Positions 15,800 to 23,238 of a stretch of 35,294 nt of DNA are shown here, in pieces. How positions within the stretch are numbered: position 1 is the first letter of the stretch; the number at the start of each line of letters is the position of its first letter. This DNA is from UBA3871 sp002392265 (GTDB taxonomy: Bacteria > Bacillota > Clostridia > Peptostreptococcales > Anaerovoracaceae), in assembly GCA_946614255.1 (NCBI GenBank), contig CAMOGS010000027.1, forward strand, positions 1 through 35,294, in the 5' to 3' direction. The notes under the pieces are model-generated. The model was given only the letters and a program-made list of their open reading frames with translations. It did not search any database and was not told where the DNA came from. The position numbers and the translations under genes were made by a program.

Positions 15800-16564
15800 A
15801 TGGAAAAGCTACTAATCATTGGAAAGACCGGAAACCGGATGACAGAACTCAGTGAATACATGCATGGATTTTTCAGGGTCCTTGCATGTACGGAAACGAC
15901 TCAGAATGCAGGAGCAATGCTAAAGGTAGTCGAGCCGGACATCGTTCTGGCGGTGCTGGAGGGCATATATGATGTTGACATCAGAATATTCGGCGACATA
16001 GGCAGAGACTATCCGCAGCTAAAGGTGATAACGGTGGGAACTCCGGGAGAATTCAGGAATTTCAACAGCTACGCCAACTGCTCCTTTTATGAAAATCTAC
16101 TTCCGGAATCAACGAATGAAGAGATACTGGAGGCAATCTGCAGGAATTTAGATATTCCTATGCCTGAAGGGGCAGGGACTACGGGCAGGTCAGGAGATTT
16201 GAAAAAACACATTCTTGTAGTTGATGACAATGCAATGACGCTTCGCAGCATAAAGAGCATGCTGGATGATGATTACAAGGTAACCATTGCAAATTCGGGA
16301 ATGAAAGCCCTGACAGCGATAGGAAAGGAAAGACCGGATCTGATTCTTTTGGACTATGAGATGCCGATTTGCGATGGCAGACAGACACTCGAAATGATTA
16401 GAGCCGACGAAGAAATGGGAGATATACCCGTGATTTTTCTGACCGGTGTCAGTGACCGCGAGCATGTGGAAGCGGTGCTGAGGCTGAAGCCTTCGGGATA
16501 TCTGCTGAAACCGCCTGTCAGGAAGACCTTGATTGAAGCTATAGAAAAGGAACTTTCGAAATAG
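15800..16564 (+). CDS. Response-regulator protein with degenerate and intact receiver domains, no output domain
   Basis: A 254-residue protein. The C-terminal half (about 133-254) is a normal receiver: acidic pocket HILVVDDNAMTLRSI, phosphoacceptor Asp185 (LILLDYEMP), Thr in PVIFLTG, Lys in GYLLKP. The N-terminal half resembles a receiver fold but has no Asp at the acceptor strand (DIVLAVLEGIYD), so I read it as a pseudo-receiver. No DNA-binding or enzymatic domain is present. It begins one base after the kinase stop and ends 9 bases before the HD-GYP-like gene. This makes it a likely phosphate carrier or adaptor from the kinase's Hpt domain to the third protein. AAAGGA precedes the start. 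Confidence 0.9.
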   Translation: MEKLLIIGKTGNRMTELSEYMHGFFRVLACTETTQNAGAMLKVVEPDIVLAVLEGIYDVDIRIFGDIGRDYPQLKVITVGTPGEFRNFNSYANCSFYENLLPESTNEEILEAICRNLDIPMPEGAGTTGRSGDLKKHILVVDDNAMTLRSIKSMLDDDYKVTIANSGMKALTAIGKERPDLILLDYEMPICDGRQTLEMIRADEEMGDIPVIFLTGVSDREHVEAVLRLKPSGYLLKPPVRKTLIEAIEKELSK

Positions 16565-16573
16565 GAGAAAGCT

Positions 16574-18661
16574 ATGTCACAGATGAGCCAAAAGAGAATT
16601 CAAGTAATACTGCCGATGCTGGTTTGCCTGCTTGGCATAATGCTCAATGTGGGCGGAGCGTTTTCCGTCAGCGCAAAGGGCATTCCGCTTTATGCGGATA
16701 CGGCGGGGACTGTACTTGCGGCATTTTTCGGAGGATATATTCCGGGAATATTAACCGCGCTGCTCACCAATATCATTAACTATATGTATGACGACGTTTC
16801 AATCTATTACGGCTTTATAAACGTTTTGATTGCCGTCATTACAGCATATGTGGCAAAGAGAGGCAAAATGCAGCCGGTAAAGGCGGTAGTTTTTTGTCTT
16901 GTTGCAATTTCAGTTGTTTCGGGCTGCATCGGCGGAGTGATTACATGGTTTGTCGAGGGAGAGGCCTTTAACGAGAGAAATCTTGTTATGGCATTCCTGA
17001 TGCGTTTTGAAGGCATCGACAGCTTTTGGGATTGGTATCTTTTAAACTTTGTGATTAATTTCATAGATAAAGCCATTTCTATTGTAGTTGCAGGCCTGTT
17101 TATCTCTCTGGTGCCAAAGACGATGTGGTCAAAATTCGATATGACCATGTGGCTTCAGGAGCCTGTTGACAAGGAAAAGCTGACACAAATGTACGGAGAA
17201 AAGAAGCTTTCTCTGTCTCTCAACAAGAGGATTGTTCTACTGCTGACAGCCTTTGCACTGGTTGTTGTAAGTGTCAGCACATGGCTTTCAATCAGCCTTT
17301 TCCGCGAATATTCCATGAGGCAGCACATTAATCTGGCAGAGGGACTGGCCAGGGTTGCGGCTTCTGTAATCGATGGCGACAGCGTTGACAGATATCTGAA
17401 TGAAGGTGTGACCGATGAGGAATACAAAAAGACCGAAAAGGTGCTGAGATATCTCCTCGACCATACGCCGGAGGTGAAATTTATCTATGCGTATAAAATT
17501 CTGCCGGACGGCTGTCATGTAGTGTTCGACTTGGATGCGGATAATATAGAGGCTGCCGAGCTGGGCGAAATAATACCGATTGAAAGCGGATTTATGGATT
17601 ATATGCCGGATCTTTTGAGCGGAAACAGGATAGACCCTATAGTAACAGACGACACGTACGGCTGGCTGCTGACAGCATACGAGCCTGTATATGATTCTGC
17701 GGGCAGCTGCGTCTGCTATGCGGCTGCGGATATCGAGATGGAGGAGCTGCTTGCGTATGAAGGGCAGTTCTTGGCAAAGCTTTTGGGAATATTCAGCGGA
17801 TTTTTGTTCCTGGCTCTGTCGGTAACGTTGTGGATTGCGAAATACCAGCTGCTGCTTCCTATCGGGGCGATGACATATACTGCGTCAAATTTCAGCTATG
17901 GTGATGAGTTTGAACGTAAAAAAAATGTCGAGGCGCTTTCAAAGCTCGACATAGCAACAGGCGGTGAAATTGAAAAGCTGTACAGGGCATTCCTGCGTGC
18001 AACCGAAGAGAGTACGCGGTATTTTGAAGAAAATAAGCAGAAAACCGGTAAAATTGACACTCTCCAAAGGAGCTTTATCATGGCGCTTGCGGAAATGGCC
18101 GAGAGTCGCAACAGCTTCCTCAAAGGCAGCTCCCGCAGGGAGACCGAATATGCTGAGATTGTAGCAAAAAAGATGAAAGAGCTGGGATATTACAGAGAAA
18201 AGCTTACTGATAAATACATCAGCGATTTATCACTGGCGGTGCCGCTTCACGACGTCGGCGTCATAGCCATGCCCGATGATGCGTTTACGGATTCCGAAAA
18301 GATGCGTGAGCATACCGTAAAGGGCGAAGAAATGCTGAAAAGAGCAGCAAGCGCAATCCCCGAAGCGAGCTATCTTTCGGAAGCAATCAATACTGCGGGC
18401 TGCCACCACGAAAGTTGGGACGGCAGCGGCTATCCGCACGGACTTTCCGGTGAAGACATTCCTCTTTCGGCGCGCATAATGTCCGCGGTTGAGAGGTTTG
18501 ACGATATGACCACTCCAAACAGTAAAGAGCCCCTTTCTGTTAAAGAGGCTCTTGAAATCATTGCCAAAGACGGGGGGACCGTTTTCGATCCTCTCATCTC
18601 CGATGCATTTGTAAAGGCAGAAAATGAACTTACACAAGCGATTAAAGAACGAACCTCCTGA
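16574..18661 (+). CDS. Membrane sensor with ECF-S-like domain, extracytoplasmic domain, HAMP-like linker and variant HD-GYP domain
   Basis: A 695-residue protein. The first 200 residues form a multi-helix membrane domain of the ECF-S kind (YADTAGTVLAAFFGGYIPGI), like that of the kinase two genes upstream. A membrane helix (about 216-240), an extracytoplasmic Cache-like region, a second helix (about 397-420) and a HAMP-like linker follow. The C-terminal third is an HD-GYP domain, the family that hydrolyses cyclic di-GMP. His559-Asp560 and HHESWDGSGYP (611-621) are present, but the usual HDIGK Lys is Val563 and the usual His at the domain start appears to be Tyr (RRETEYAEIV). Activity may be changed or lost. 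The start is supported by GGAGA. The 3' end overlaps the convergent HAD gene by 20 bases. Confidence 0.9.
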   Translation: MSQMSQKRIQVILPMLVCLLGIMLNVGGAFSVSAKGIPLYADTAGTVLAAFFGGYIPGILTALLTNIINYMYDDVSIYYGFINVLIAVITAYVAKRGKMQPVKAVVFCLVAISVVSGCIGGVITWFVEGEAFNERNLVMAFLMRFEGIDSFWDWYLLNFVINFIDKAISIVVAGLFISLVPKTMWSKFDMTMWLQEPVDKEKLTQMYGEKKLSLSLNKRIVLLLTAFALVVVSVSTWLSISLFREYSMRQHINLAEGLARVAASVIDGDSVDRYLNEGVTDEEYKKTEKVLRYLLDHTPEVKFIYAYKILPDGCHVVFDLDADNIEAAELGEIIPIESGFMDYMPDLLSGNRIDPIVTDDTYGWLLTAYEPVYDSAGSCVCYAAADIEMEELLAYEGQFLAKLLGIFSGFLFLALSVTLWIAKYQLLLPIGAMTYTASNFSYGDEFERKKNVEALSKLDIATGGEIEKLYRAFLRATEESTRYFEENKQKTGKIDTLQRSFIMALAEMAESRNSFLKGSSRRETEYAEIVAKKMKELGYYREKLTDKYISDLSLAVPLHDVGVIAMPDDAFTDSEKMREHTVKGEEMLKRAASAIPEASYLSEAINTAGCHHESWDGSGYPHGLSGEDIPLSARIMSAVERFDDMTTPNSKEPLSVKEALEIIAKDGGTVFDPLISDAFVKAENELTQAIKERTS

Positions 18662-19475
18662 CCGCTTCGGCAACGCCGTTTTCGATGTTCGACGGGGCGA
18701 TATAGTCAGAGGCATCCTTTACTTCGTCGGAAGCATTCCCCATAGCTACGGAAAGCCCTGCGACCTTTAACATTTCGAGGTCGTTGGGACTGTCACCGGC
18801 AGCCATCATGTTTTCTGTTTTTATGTCGAGGAGCTCGCCGAGGACCTCGAGGCCGCTCGCCTTGCTGGTATTCAGTGCTCCGAGCTCCAAATTTGACCGC
18901 ATGCTGGTCGTTACGGTGCAGATATGCTTCTTTTCGAGGAGCTCCCAAATGCGGGCTTTATCCGCATCATTGTTAAAATCTATGAGAACACTTTCTATAT
19001 GTTCACGGTTTTTCGATAAAAAGCCGAGTATATCGTGCACACCCTCTCTGGTTGCCATCAGATACTCGTTTCTGCCTGTCGAAAGGCCGTATTTTTCTAT
19101 GCCTGTTCTGTAATATTCGTCCATAAAAGCACGGCCGCCGGTGAACACCTCAACCAAAAAATTCTCTTTTTTGAGTATTTCCACGAGGCAGTCGATGGCC
19201 TCGGGACTGTGGCAGGAATTGTGAAGCAGCTTCCCCGTCGGAAGATGAACTATTCTGGCACCGTTTGAGACGATGACATATTCTATGGCATCGAAATTAA
19301 GTATATCCTCCGGAAGCGCGCAGAAAGGTCTGCCTGTATCTATTACCACATGCACGCCCGCCTTTTTTGCCTCTGAAAGGGCCGACCTCGTTTCTTCGGA
19401 AAGTCTGCTGTGCTCGTTCAGAGCGGTGCCGTCGAGATCCAGGGCTATCAGTTTTATTTCGGGTGCTCTGTCCAT
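18642..19475 (-). CDS. Cof-type HAD-family phosphatase (subclass IIB)
   Basis: A 277-residue cytosolic hydrolase of the Cof/YbiV group, which typically dephosphorylates small phosphorylated metabolites such as sugar phosphates or cofactors; the substrate cannot be read from the sequence. The nucleophile motif ALDLDGT (Asp13, Asp15), motif II IDTGRP, the Lys of motif III in LNTSKASGLEVL and the metal motif GDSPNDLEML are all present, with the IIB cap between motifs II and III. AAGGAG lies 10 bases before the ATG. It follows the MBL hydrolase gene by 14 bases on the minus strand, so the two form an operon. It overlaps the end of the HD-GYP-like gene tail to tail, with no terminator visible between them. 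Confidence 0.93.
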   Translation of the reverse strand: MDRAPEIKLIALDLDGTALNEHSRLSEETRSALSEAKKAGVHVVIDTGRPFCALPEDILNFDAIEYVIVSNGARIVHLPTGKLLHNSCHSPEAIDCLVEILKKENFLVEVFTGGRAFMDEYYRTGIEKYGLSTGRNEYLMATREGVHDILGFLSKNREHIESVLIDFNNDADKARIWELLEKKHICTVTTSMRSNLELGALNTSKASGLEVLGELLDIKTENMMAAGDSPNDLEMLKVAGLSVAMGNASDEVKDASDYIAPSNIENGVAEAVRRFVL

Positions 19476-19489
19476 TTGCTCTGTGCTCC

Positions 19490-20086
19490 TTATTTTACGC
19501 CGGCGTATTCGTTGAAATAGGAATTGATTTTCCTGATGGCTTTCATGCTGTTAAAGTTGTCGTGCCCCGGATAGACGGTTGTGTCTCCTGAAAGCAGGTC
19601 ACTCAGCCTGTGGCAGCTTTTGTGCATACGGCGGTCGTCGCTGTCCTTGAAATCGGTGCGGCCTATGTCGTCGCAGAAAAGTGTGTCGCCGGTAAATATA
19701 ATCTTGCTTTCTTCGAAGTAGTAGCACACGCTTCCGCCCGTGTGGCCGGGAGTGTGAATGACGGTGAAAGCTTCGTTATCAAGCATTAAAACATCGTCAC
19801 CTTCAAGGATGACATCAACATCATTTCCGTACATATCCAGATCCTCCCTGTGCAAAAAGACAGGCAGCTCTCTGCTTTCACGGATTTTGCCCACTGCGTC
19901 GGTATGGTCATAGTGATGGTGAGTCAGCAGTATCCCCTTTGGGCTCAGCTTTTCTTCTTTGATAAATTTCAGTATTTTGTCTGCGCTGTGCCCCGGATCG
20001 ATGATGTAGCACTCGCCGCCGGTTTTTCGATATACGACGTAGCTGTTTTCCTCAAGGGAGCCCCCGATGAAGCGTTTAACTTTCAT
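19490..20086 (-). CDS. Metallo-beta-lactamase-fold hydrolase, glyoxalase II-like
   Basis: A 198-residue zinc hydrolase of the small glyoxalase-II-like group. Metal motif THHHYDH (55-61), HTPGHTGGS, FTGDTLF and the final VYPGHD are all in order, as expected for a binuclear-metal enzyme. The substrate may be a thioester such as S-lactoyl-thiol, but this group is diverse. I chose the inner ATG at 20086 because GGAGG lies 5 bases before it and homologues begin at MKVKRF-like sequences; the frame is open 51 bases further upstream without a good site. It leads the operon with the HAD phosphatase and has a minus-strand promoter at 20142-20170. Confidence 0.93.
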   Translation of the reverse strand: MKVKRFIGGSLEENSYVVYRKTGGECYIIDPGHSADKILKFIKEEKLSPKGILLTHHHYDHTDAVGKIRESRELPVFLHREDLDMYGNDVDVILEGDDVLMLDNEAFTVIHTPGHTGGSVCYYFEESKIIFTGDTLFCDDIGRTDFKDSDDRRMHKSCHRLSDLLSGDTTVYPGHDNFNSMKAIRKINSYFNEYAGVK

Positions 20087-20141
20087 TTTTTCCTCCGAAA
20101 GCTTGTAAACTAAGTCTTTGCAAAATTGCATCAACATTTTT

Positions 20142-20170
20142 ATTTTAGCTTTTTATAGCTGCTTATGCAA
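20142..20170 (-). promoter_or_regulatory. Promoter of the MBL-HAD operon
   Basis: On the minus strand, TTGCAT (20170-20165), 17 bases, TAAAAT (20147-20142). The divergent trkA promoter starts about 40 bases to the right. Confidence 0.65.
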
Positions 20171-20172
20171 AC

Positions 20173-20195
20173 ATTTTTGGCTAAAAACCAAAAAT
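20173..20195. repeat. Inverted repeat between the divergent MBL and trkA promoters
   Basis: ATTTTTGG (20173-20180), 7-base spacer, CCAAAAAT (20188-20195). The perfect 8-bp arms lie upstream of both promoters, so it may be an operator serving one or both. No family is recognised. Confidence 0.4.
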
Positions 20196-20209
20196 ATGCA
20201 GAATTTCTC

Positions 20210-20236
20210 TTGTAAAGACTTTTCAAAGTGTTATAA
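20210..20236 (+). promoter_or_regulatory. Sigma-A promoter of trkA
   Basis: TATAAT (20231-20236) preceded by TG and one base (extended -10), with TTGTAA (20210-20215) 15 bases upstream. The start near 20243 would give a leader of about 120 bases. Confidence 0.65.
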
Positions 20237-20332
20237 TTACTATGCGATGGGCGTTGCAAAACAGCAAATTTGTGATGCCGATTTTGATTTTACAACGAAA
20301 ACGCCGCAAAATGTTGCGCAAATTAGTCTAAA

Positions 20333-20349
20333 TGTGATATCATATCACA
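20333..20349 (+). promoter_or_regulatory. Perfect inverted repeat just upstream of the trkA ribosome-binding site
   Basis: TGTGATAT-C-ATATCACA is a perfect 17-bp palindrome ending 2 bases before the AAAGGTGA site at 20351-20358. It overlaps a possible second promoter (TTGCGC 20314-20319, 18 bases, TATCAT 20338-20343), so it could be a repressor operator. As RNA it could form a hairpin next to the ribosome-binding site. Confidence 0.5.
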
Positions 20350-20365
20350 TGAAAGGTGAATAAAT

Positions 20366-21736
20366 ATGAAAGTAGCAATCATAGGCGCCGGCAAGCTTGG
20401 CACAAAGGTAATCGAGGCACTGCTTGGAGGCGACCATTCGGTAACAGTCGTTGACTGTGAACAAAGCGTAATAGACAAGCTCAGCTTTCACATGGATGTC
20501 ATGACGATTCAGGGCGACGGCAGAGAGGTCAGAACTTTAAAGGAAATAGGCATCAGTGGCTTTGATTTCCTGCTCGCATCAACCGACAGCGATGAAAAGA
20601 ATATTGTCATTGCATCATTTGCAAAGCAGCTGGGCTGCCGCCAGGTAATCGCAAGAGTCAGAGACCCTGAGCACCTGCGCCAGCTCGAGTTTATAAAGGA
20701 TACCCTCGGCATCAACTACATCGTAAATCCCGACAATGTAATTACGAGCGAGATTTATAAATATCTGGTTGAAAAGTACACGCTCGGCAACGGTATTTTT
20801 ACCAGCGGTAAGGCTTCACTTCTGGAGTTCAAGGTAGCTAAAATGCCAAAGCTGATCGGTCTTCCGATGACTCAGTTCAGGAGCGTACTGCCCGGAATGC
20901 TGGCAACCGCAATTTCCAGAAACGGAAAGGTCATCGTTCCTCACGGTGATACCATCATCGAGGCAGGAGACAGCATATATGTAATAGGCGAAAGAGAACC
21001 AATCCTGAAGCTCAGCGAAAAGGTGCATGTAAAGGGTAAATATACGGATCTTCAAAAGGTAATGATTATCGGTGGAGGAAAGACGGGCTTTTATCTGGCT
21101 CAGCGCCTCTCCGAGTTTGGCATATCCGTAAAAATTGTAGAGGAAAGCGAGGAACGCTGCCATTATCTGACCGAAAACCTTCAGAATGTAATGGTGCTTC
21201 ACGGCGATGCGACAGATACGACATTCCTCGAGGACGAAAACCTCGACGAAATGGATGCCTTTGTAACCACAACGGGCTTTGACGAAGAAAACCTCCTGCT
21301 TGCACTGATTGCAAAGCAGCACGGCATAGAGGACGTTATAGCAAAGGTCAGCCGCGACAGCTACACAGCACTCACCTCGGCAATGGGCATAGACATTGCT
21401 CTGAACCCACTCGATATCAGTGTAAGCAACATTCTCCGCTTCATTCAGGGATCCAAACGCATCGTTTCAACCCACCTTATTCAGGGCCAGGCGGAGCTGA
21501 TGGAAATCCGCGCTACCGACCGTATGGCAATAATGAATACTCCGCTAAAGGAATTGCACCTGCCAAACGATGTCTTAATCGTTGCAATCCACAGAGGCAA
21601 GGACTTGATAATTCCTTCGGGCGATACGGAAATACAGGAGGACGACAGAATTATCATCATGAGTCTTTTGACCGAGATTCCTGTACTTGAAAAACTGCTT
21701 AGAAACAAGAAAGGCTTTCATTTGTTTGGCAAATAA
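20366..21736 (+). CDS. trkA: Trk K+ uptake system regulatory subunit TrkA
   Basis: A 456-residue peripheral protein with two RCK units, each a nucleotide-binding Rossmann domain plus an RCK_C domain, that gates TrkH by binding NAD(H) or ATP/ADP. The first Rossmann begins VAIIGAGKLGT (residues 3-13) with acidic residue VVDCE at the end of strand 2. The second begins MIIGGGKTGF near residue 232 with KIVEESEER. RCK_C domains lie around 135-220 and 370-450. The length equals that of E. coli TrkA. It is followed after 9 bases by the first trkH. The leader contains a 17-bp palindrome that may control expression. Confidence 0.95.
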   Translation: MKVAIIGAGKLGTKVIEALLGGDHSVTVVDCEQSVIDKLSFHMDVMTIQGDGREVRTLKEIGISGFDFLLASTDSDEKNIVIASFAKQLGCRQVIARVRDPEHLRQLEFIKDTLGINYIVNPDNVITSEIYKYLVEKYTLGNGIFTSGKASLLEFKVAKMPKLIGLPMTQFRSVLPGMLATAISRNGKVIVPHGDTIIEAGDSIYVIGEREPILKLSEKVHVKGKYTDLQKVMIIGGGKTGFYLAQRLSEFGISVKIVEESEERCHYLTENLQNVMVLHGDATDTTFLEDENLDEMDAFVTTTGFDEENLLLALIAKQHGIEDVIAKVSRDSYTALTSAMGIDIALNPLDISVSNILRFIQGSKRIVSTHLIQGQAELMEIRATDRMAIMNTPLKELHLPNDVLIVAIHRGKDLIIPSGDTEIQEDDRIIIMSLLTEIPVLEKLLRNKKGFHLFGK

Positions 21737-21745
21737 GAGGGGCTT

Positions 21746-23215
21746 ATGAATCTGAATTTCAGAGGGATTTCGCGGGTAATAGCCATTCTTTTCCATATGC
21801 TGGGGGTAGCAATGCTGCCTTCCGCACTGGTGGGCTTTATATATTGCGAAACAAAAATGACAATTGTATTCATAGCACTCGGCGCTGCACTATTTTTGAT
21901 AGGCAAGCTGATGTGGCGCTTCATTGAGCCATCCATGGTCATGTTCAAGATCAGGGACGGCCTTCTTGTTGTGTTCTTTTGCTGGATTATTTGTGGTCTT
22001 GTGGGGGCGCTGCCCTATATCTTTTCAGATTGTGCGGGTAGCGTAGTAAATGCTGTGTTCGAATCCTATTCGGGCTTTACCACCACAGGTGCCACTATTT
22101 TTTCTGATGTTGAAATCCTGCCGCATTCACTGCTCTTCTGGAGATCGTTTTCTCAGTGGCTGGGCGGCTTTGGCGTGGTGCTGATTCCTATTGCGGTGCT
22201 TCCGAGGCTTGGAATCGAAGGCTCCGTAATAGTCAGAGCCGAAATGTCGGGGACACTTGTAAACAGAGTGGCACCAAAGCTCAGCGATACGGCACGCAGA
22301 ATGTTTTTTATTTTCTCATTCTGGACGCTGCTTGAGGCTGTTCTTTTGATGATTGGCGGACTCAGCCTTTTCGATGCGCTGACTCACTCGTTCACTACGA
22401 TGAGCACGGGCGGCTTTACAAACTATAATGACAATCTGGGGCATTTCGGCAGCACCTATGTTTACTGTGTCTTTTCATTTTTCATGCTGATTGCGGGAAT
22501 AGATGTGACCACGCAGGCAAAGCTGTTCGCGGGAAAGATTATGGAAGTCGTAAAGGATGCGGAGCTGAGATATTATCTTTTCTTTTTTGCCGCAGCGACT
22601 GCTCTGATTGTGATATATCTGACCGCTTCGGGATACGAAGCCCCAACCTTCAGAGGCTTTGCAAAATCCGCATTCCACGTGCTTTCAACGCTTTCAACGG
22701 CAGGCTTTTACGAAGCCGAGTTTGACTTCTGGCCGCTGTTTCCAAAGATGATTCTGCTGCTTCTGATGTTCATGGGCGGCTGCATATCCTCGACAAGCGG
22801 CGGCATAAAGGTTTTTCGTGTGATAGTATTTTTAAAGCTGATAAAGCGTGGTGTGCTGGTACGCCTGCATCCGAGCGCGGTAGTGGATATGAAGGTGGGC
22901 GGAAAGAAAATCAGCAGCAGTGTGGGCTCTGCGGTAACCGGCTTCATCTTTCTCTATGTGGCGCTTGTGGCGCTTGGCACGGCGCTCTTGACACTGAGCG
23001 GTGTGGATAATCCGACCTCCTTTGTCAGTGTGCTGGCTTGTATAGGAAATATCGGCCCTGCGCTTTCAATAGGCGGCAGCTCAATGCAGTACAGCATTTT
23101 CTCGGATCCTATAAAGCTGCTTCTGTGCCTCTACATGCTGGCGGGCAGACTCGAGCTTACTGCAGTTATAGTAATGTTTTCAAGGCACTTTTGGAATCCT
23201 GACCTGAGCAGATAA
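21746..23215 (+). CDS. trkH: Trk K+ channel subunit TrkH, copy 1
   Basis: A 489-residue integral membrane protein forming the K+-conducting pore. The four pore-loop repeats keep their selectivity-filter glycines: GFTTTGATIF, MSTGGFTNYN, LSTAGFYEAEF and IGNIGPALS. CISSTSGGIKVFR, the conserved segment before the last repeat, is present. GAGGGGCT lies before the ATG, 9 bases from the trkA stop. A second, clearly different TrkH follows, so one TrkA may serve two pores. Confidence 0.95.
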   Translation: MNLNFRGISRVIAILFHMLGVAMLPSALVGFIYCETKMTIVFIALGAALFLIGKLMWRFIEPSMVMFKIRDGLLVVFFCWIICGLVGALPYIFSDCAGSVVNAVFESYSGFTTTGATIFSDVEILPHSLLFWRSFSQWLGGFGVVLIPIAVLPRLGIEGSVIVRAEMSGTLVNRVAPKLSDTARRMFFIFSFWTLLEAVLLMIGGLSLFDALTHSFTTMSTGGFTNYNDNLGHFGSTYVYCVFSFFMLIAGIDVTTQAKLFAGKIMEVVKDAELRYYLFFFAAATALIVIYLTASGYEAPTFRGFAKSAFHVLSTLSTAGFYEAEFDFWPLFPKMILLLLMFMGGCISSTSGGIKVFRVIVFLKLIKRGVLVRLHPSAVVDMKVGGKKISSSVGSAVTGFIFLYVALVALGTALLTLSGVDNPTSFVSVLACIGNIGPALSIGGSSMQYSIFSDPIKLLLCLYMLAGRLELTAVIVMFSRHFWNPDLSR

Positions 23216-23227
23216 TTGGTGTATAAT
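23199..23227 (+). promoter_or_regulatory. Possible promoter for the second trkH, giving a nearly leaderless mRNA
   Basis: CTGACC (23199-23204; 4 of 6 to TTGACA), 17 bases, TATAAT (23222-23227). The expected start at about 23234 is only about 5 bases before the ATG at 23239. No Shine-Dalgarno sequence precedes that ATG. Confidence 0.5.
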
Positions 23228-23238
23228 TATTAAAGAAT

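Noticed and set aside
20241..20365. Cyclic-di-AMP (ydaO) riboswitch in the trkA leader
   Set aside because: K+ genes often carry this riboswitch, but the leader is too short and lacks the conserved core; only the palindrome stands out.
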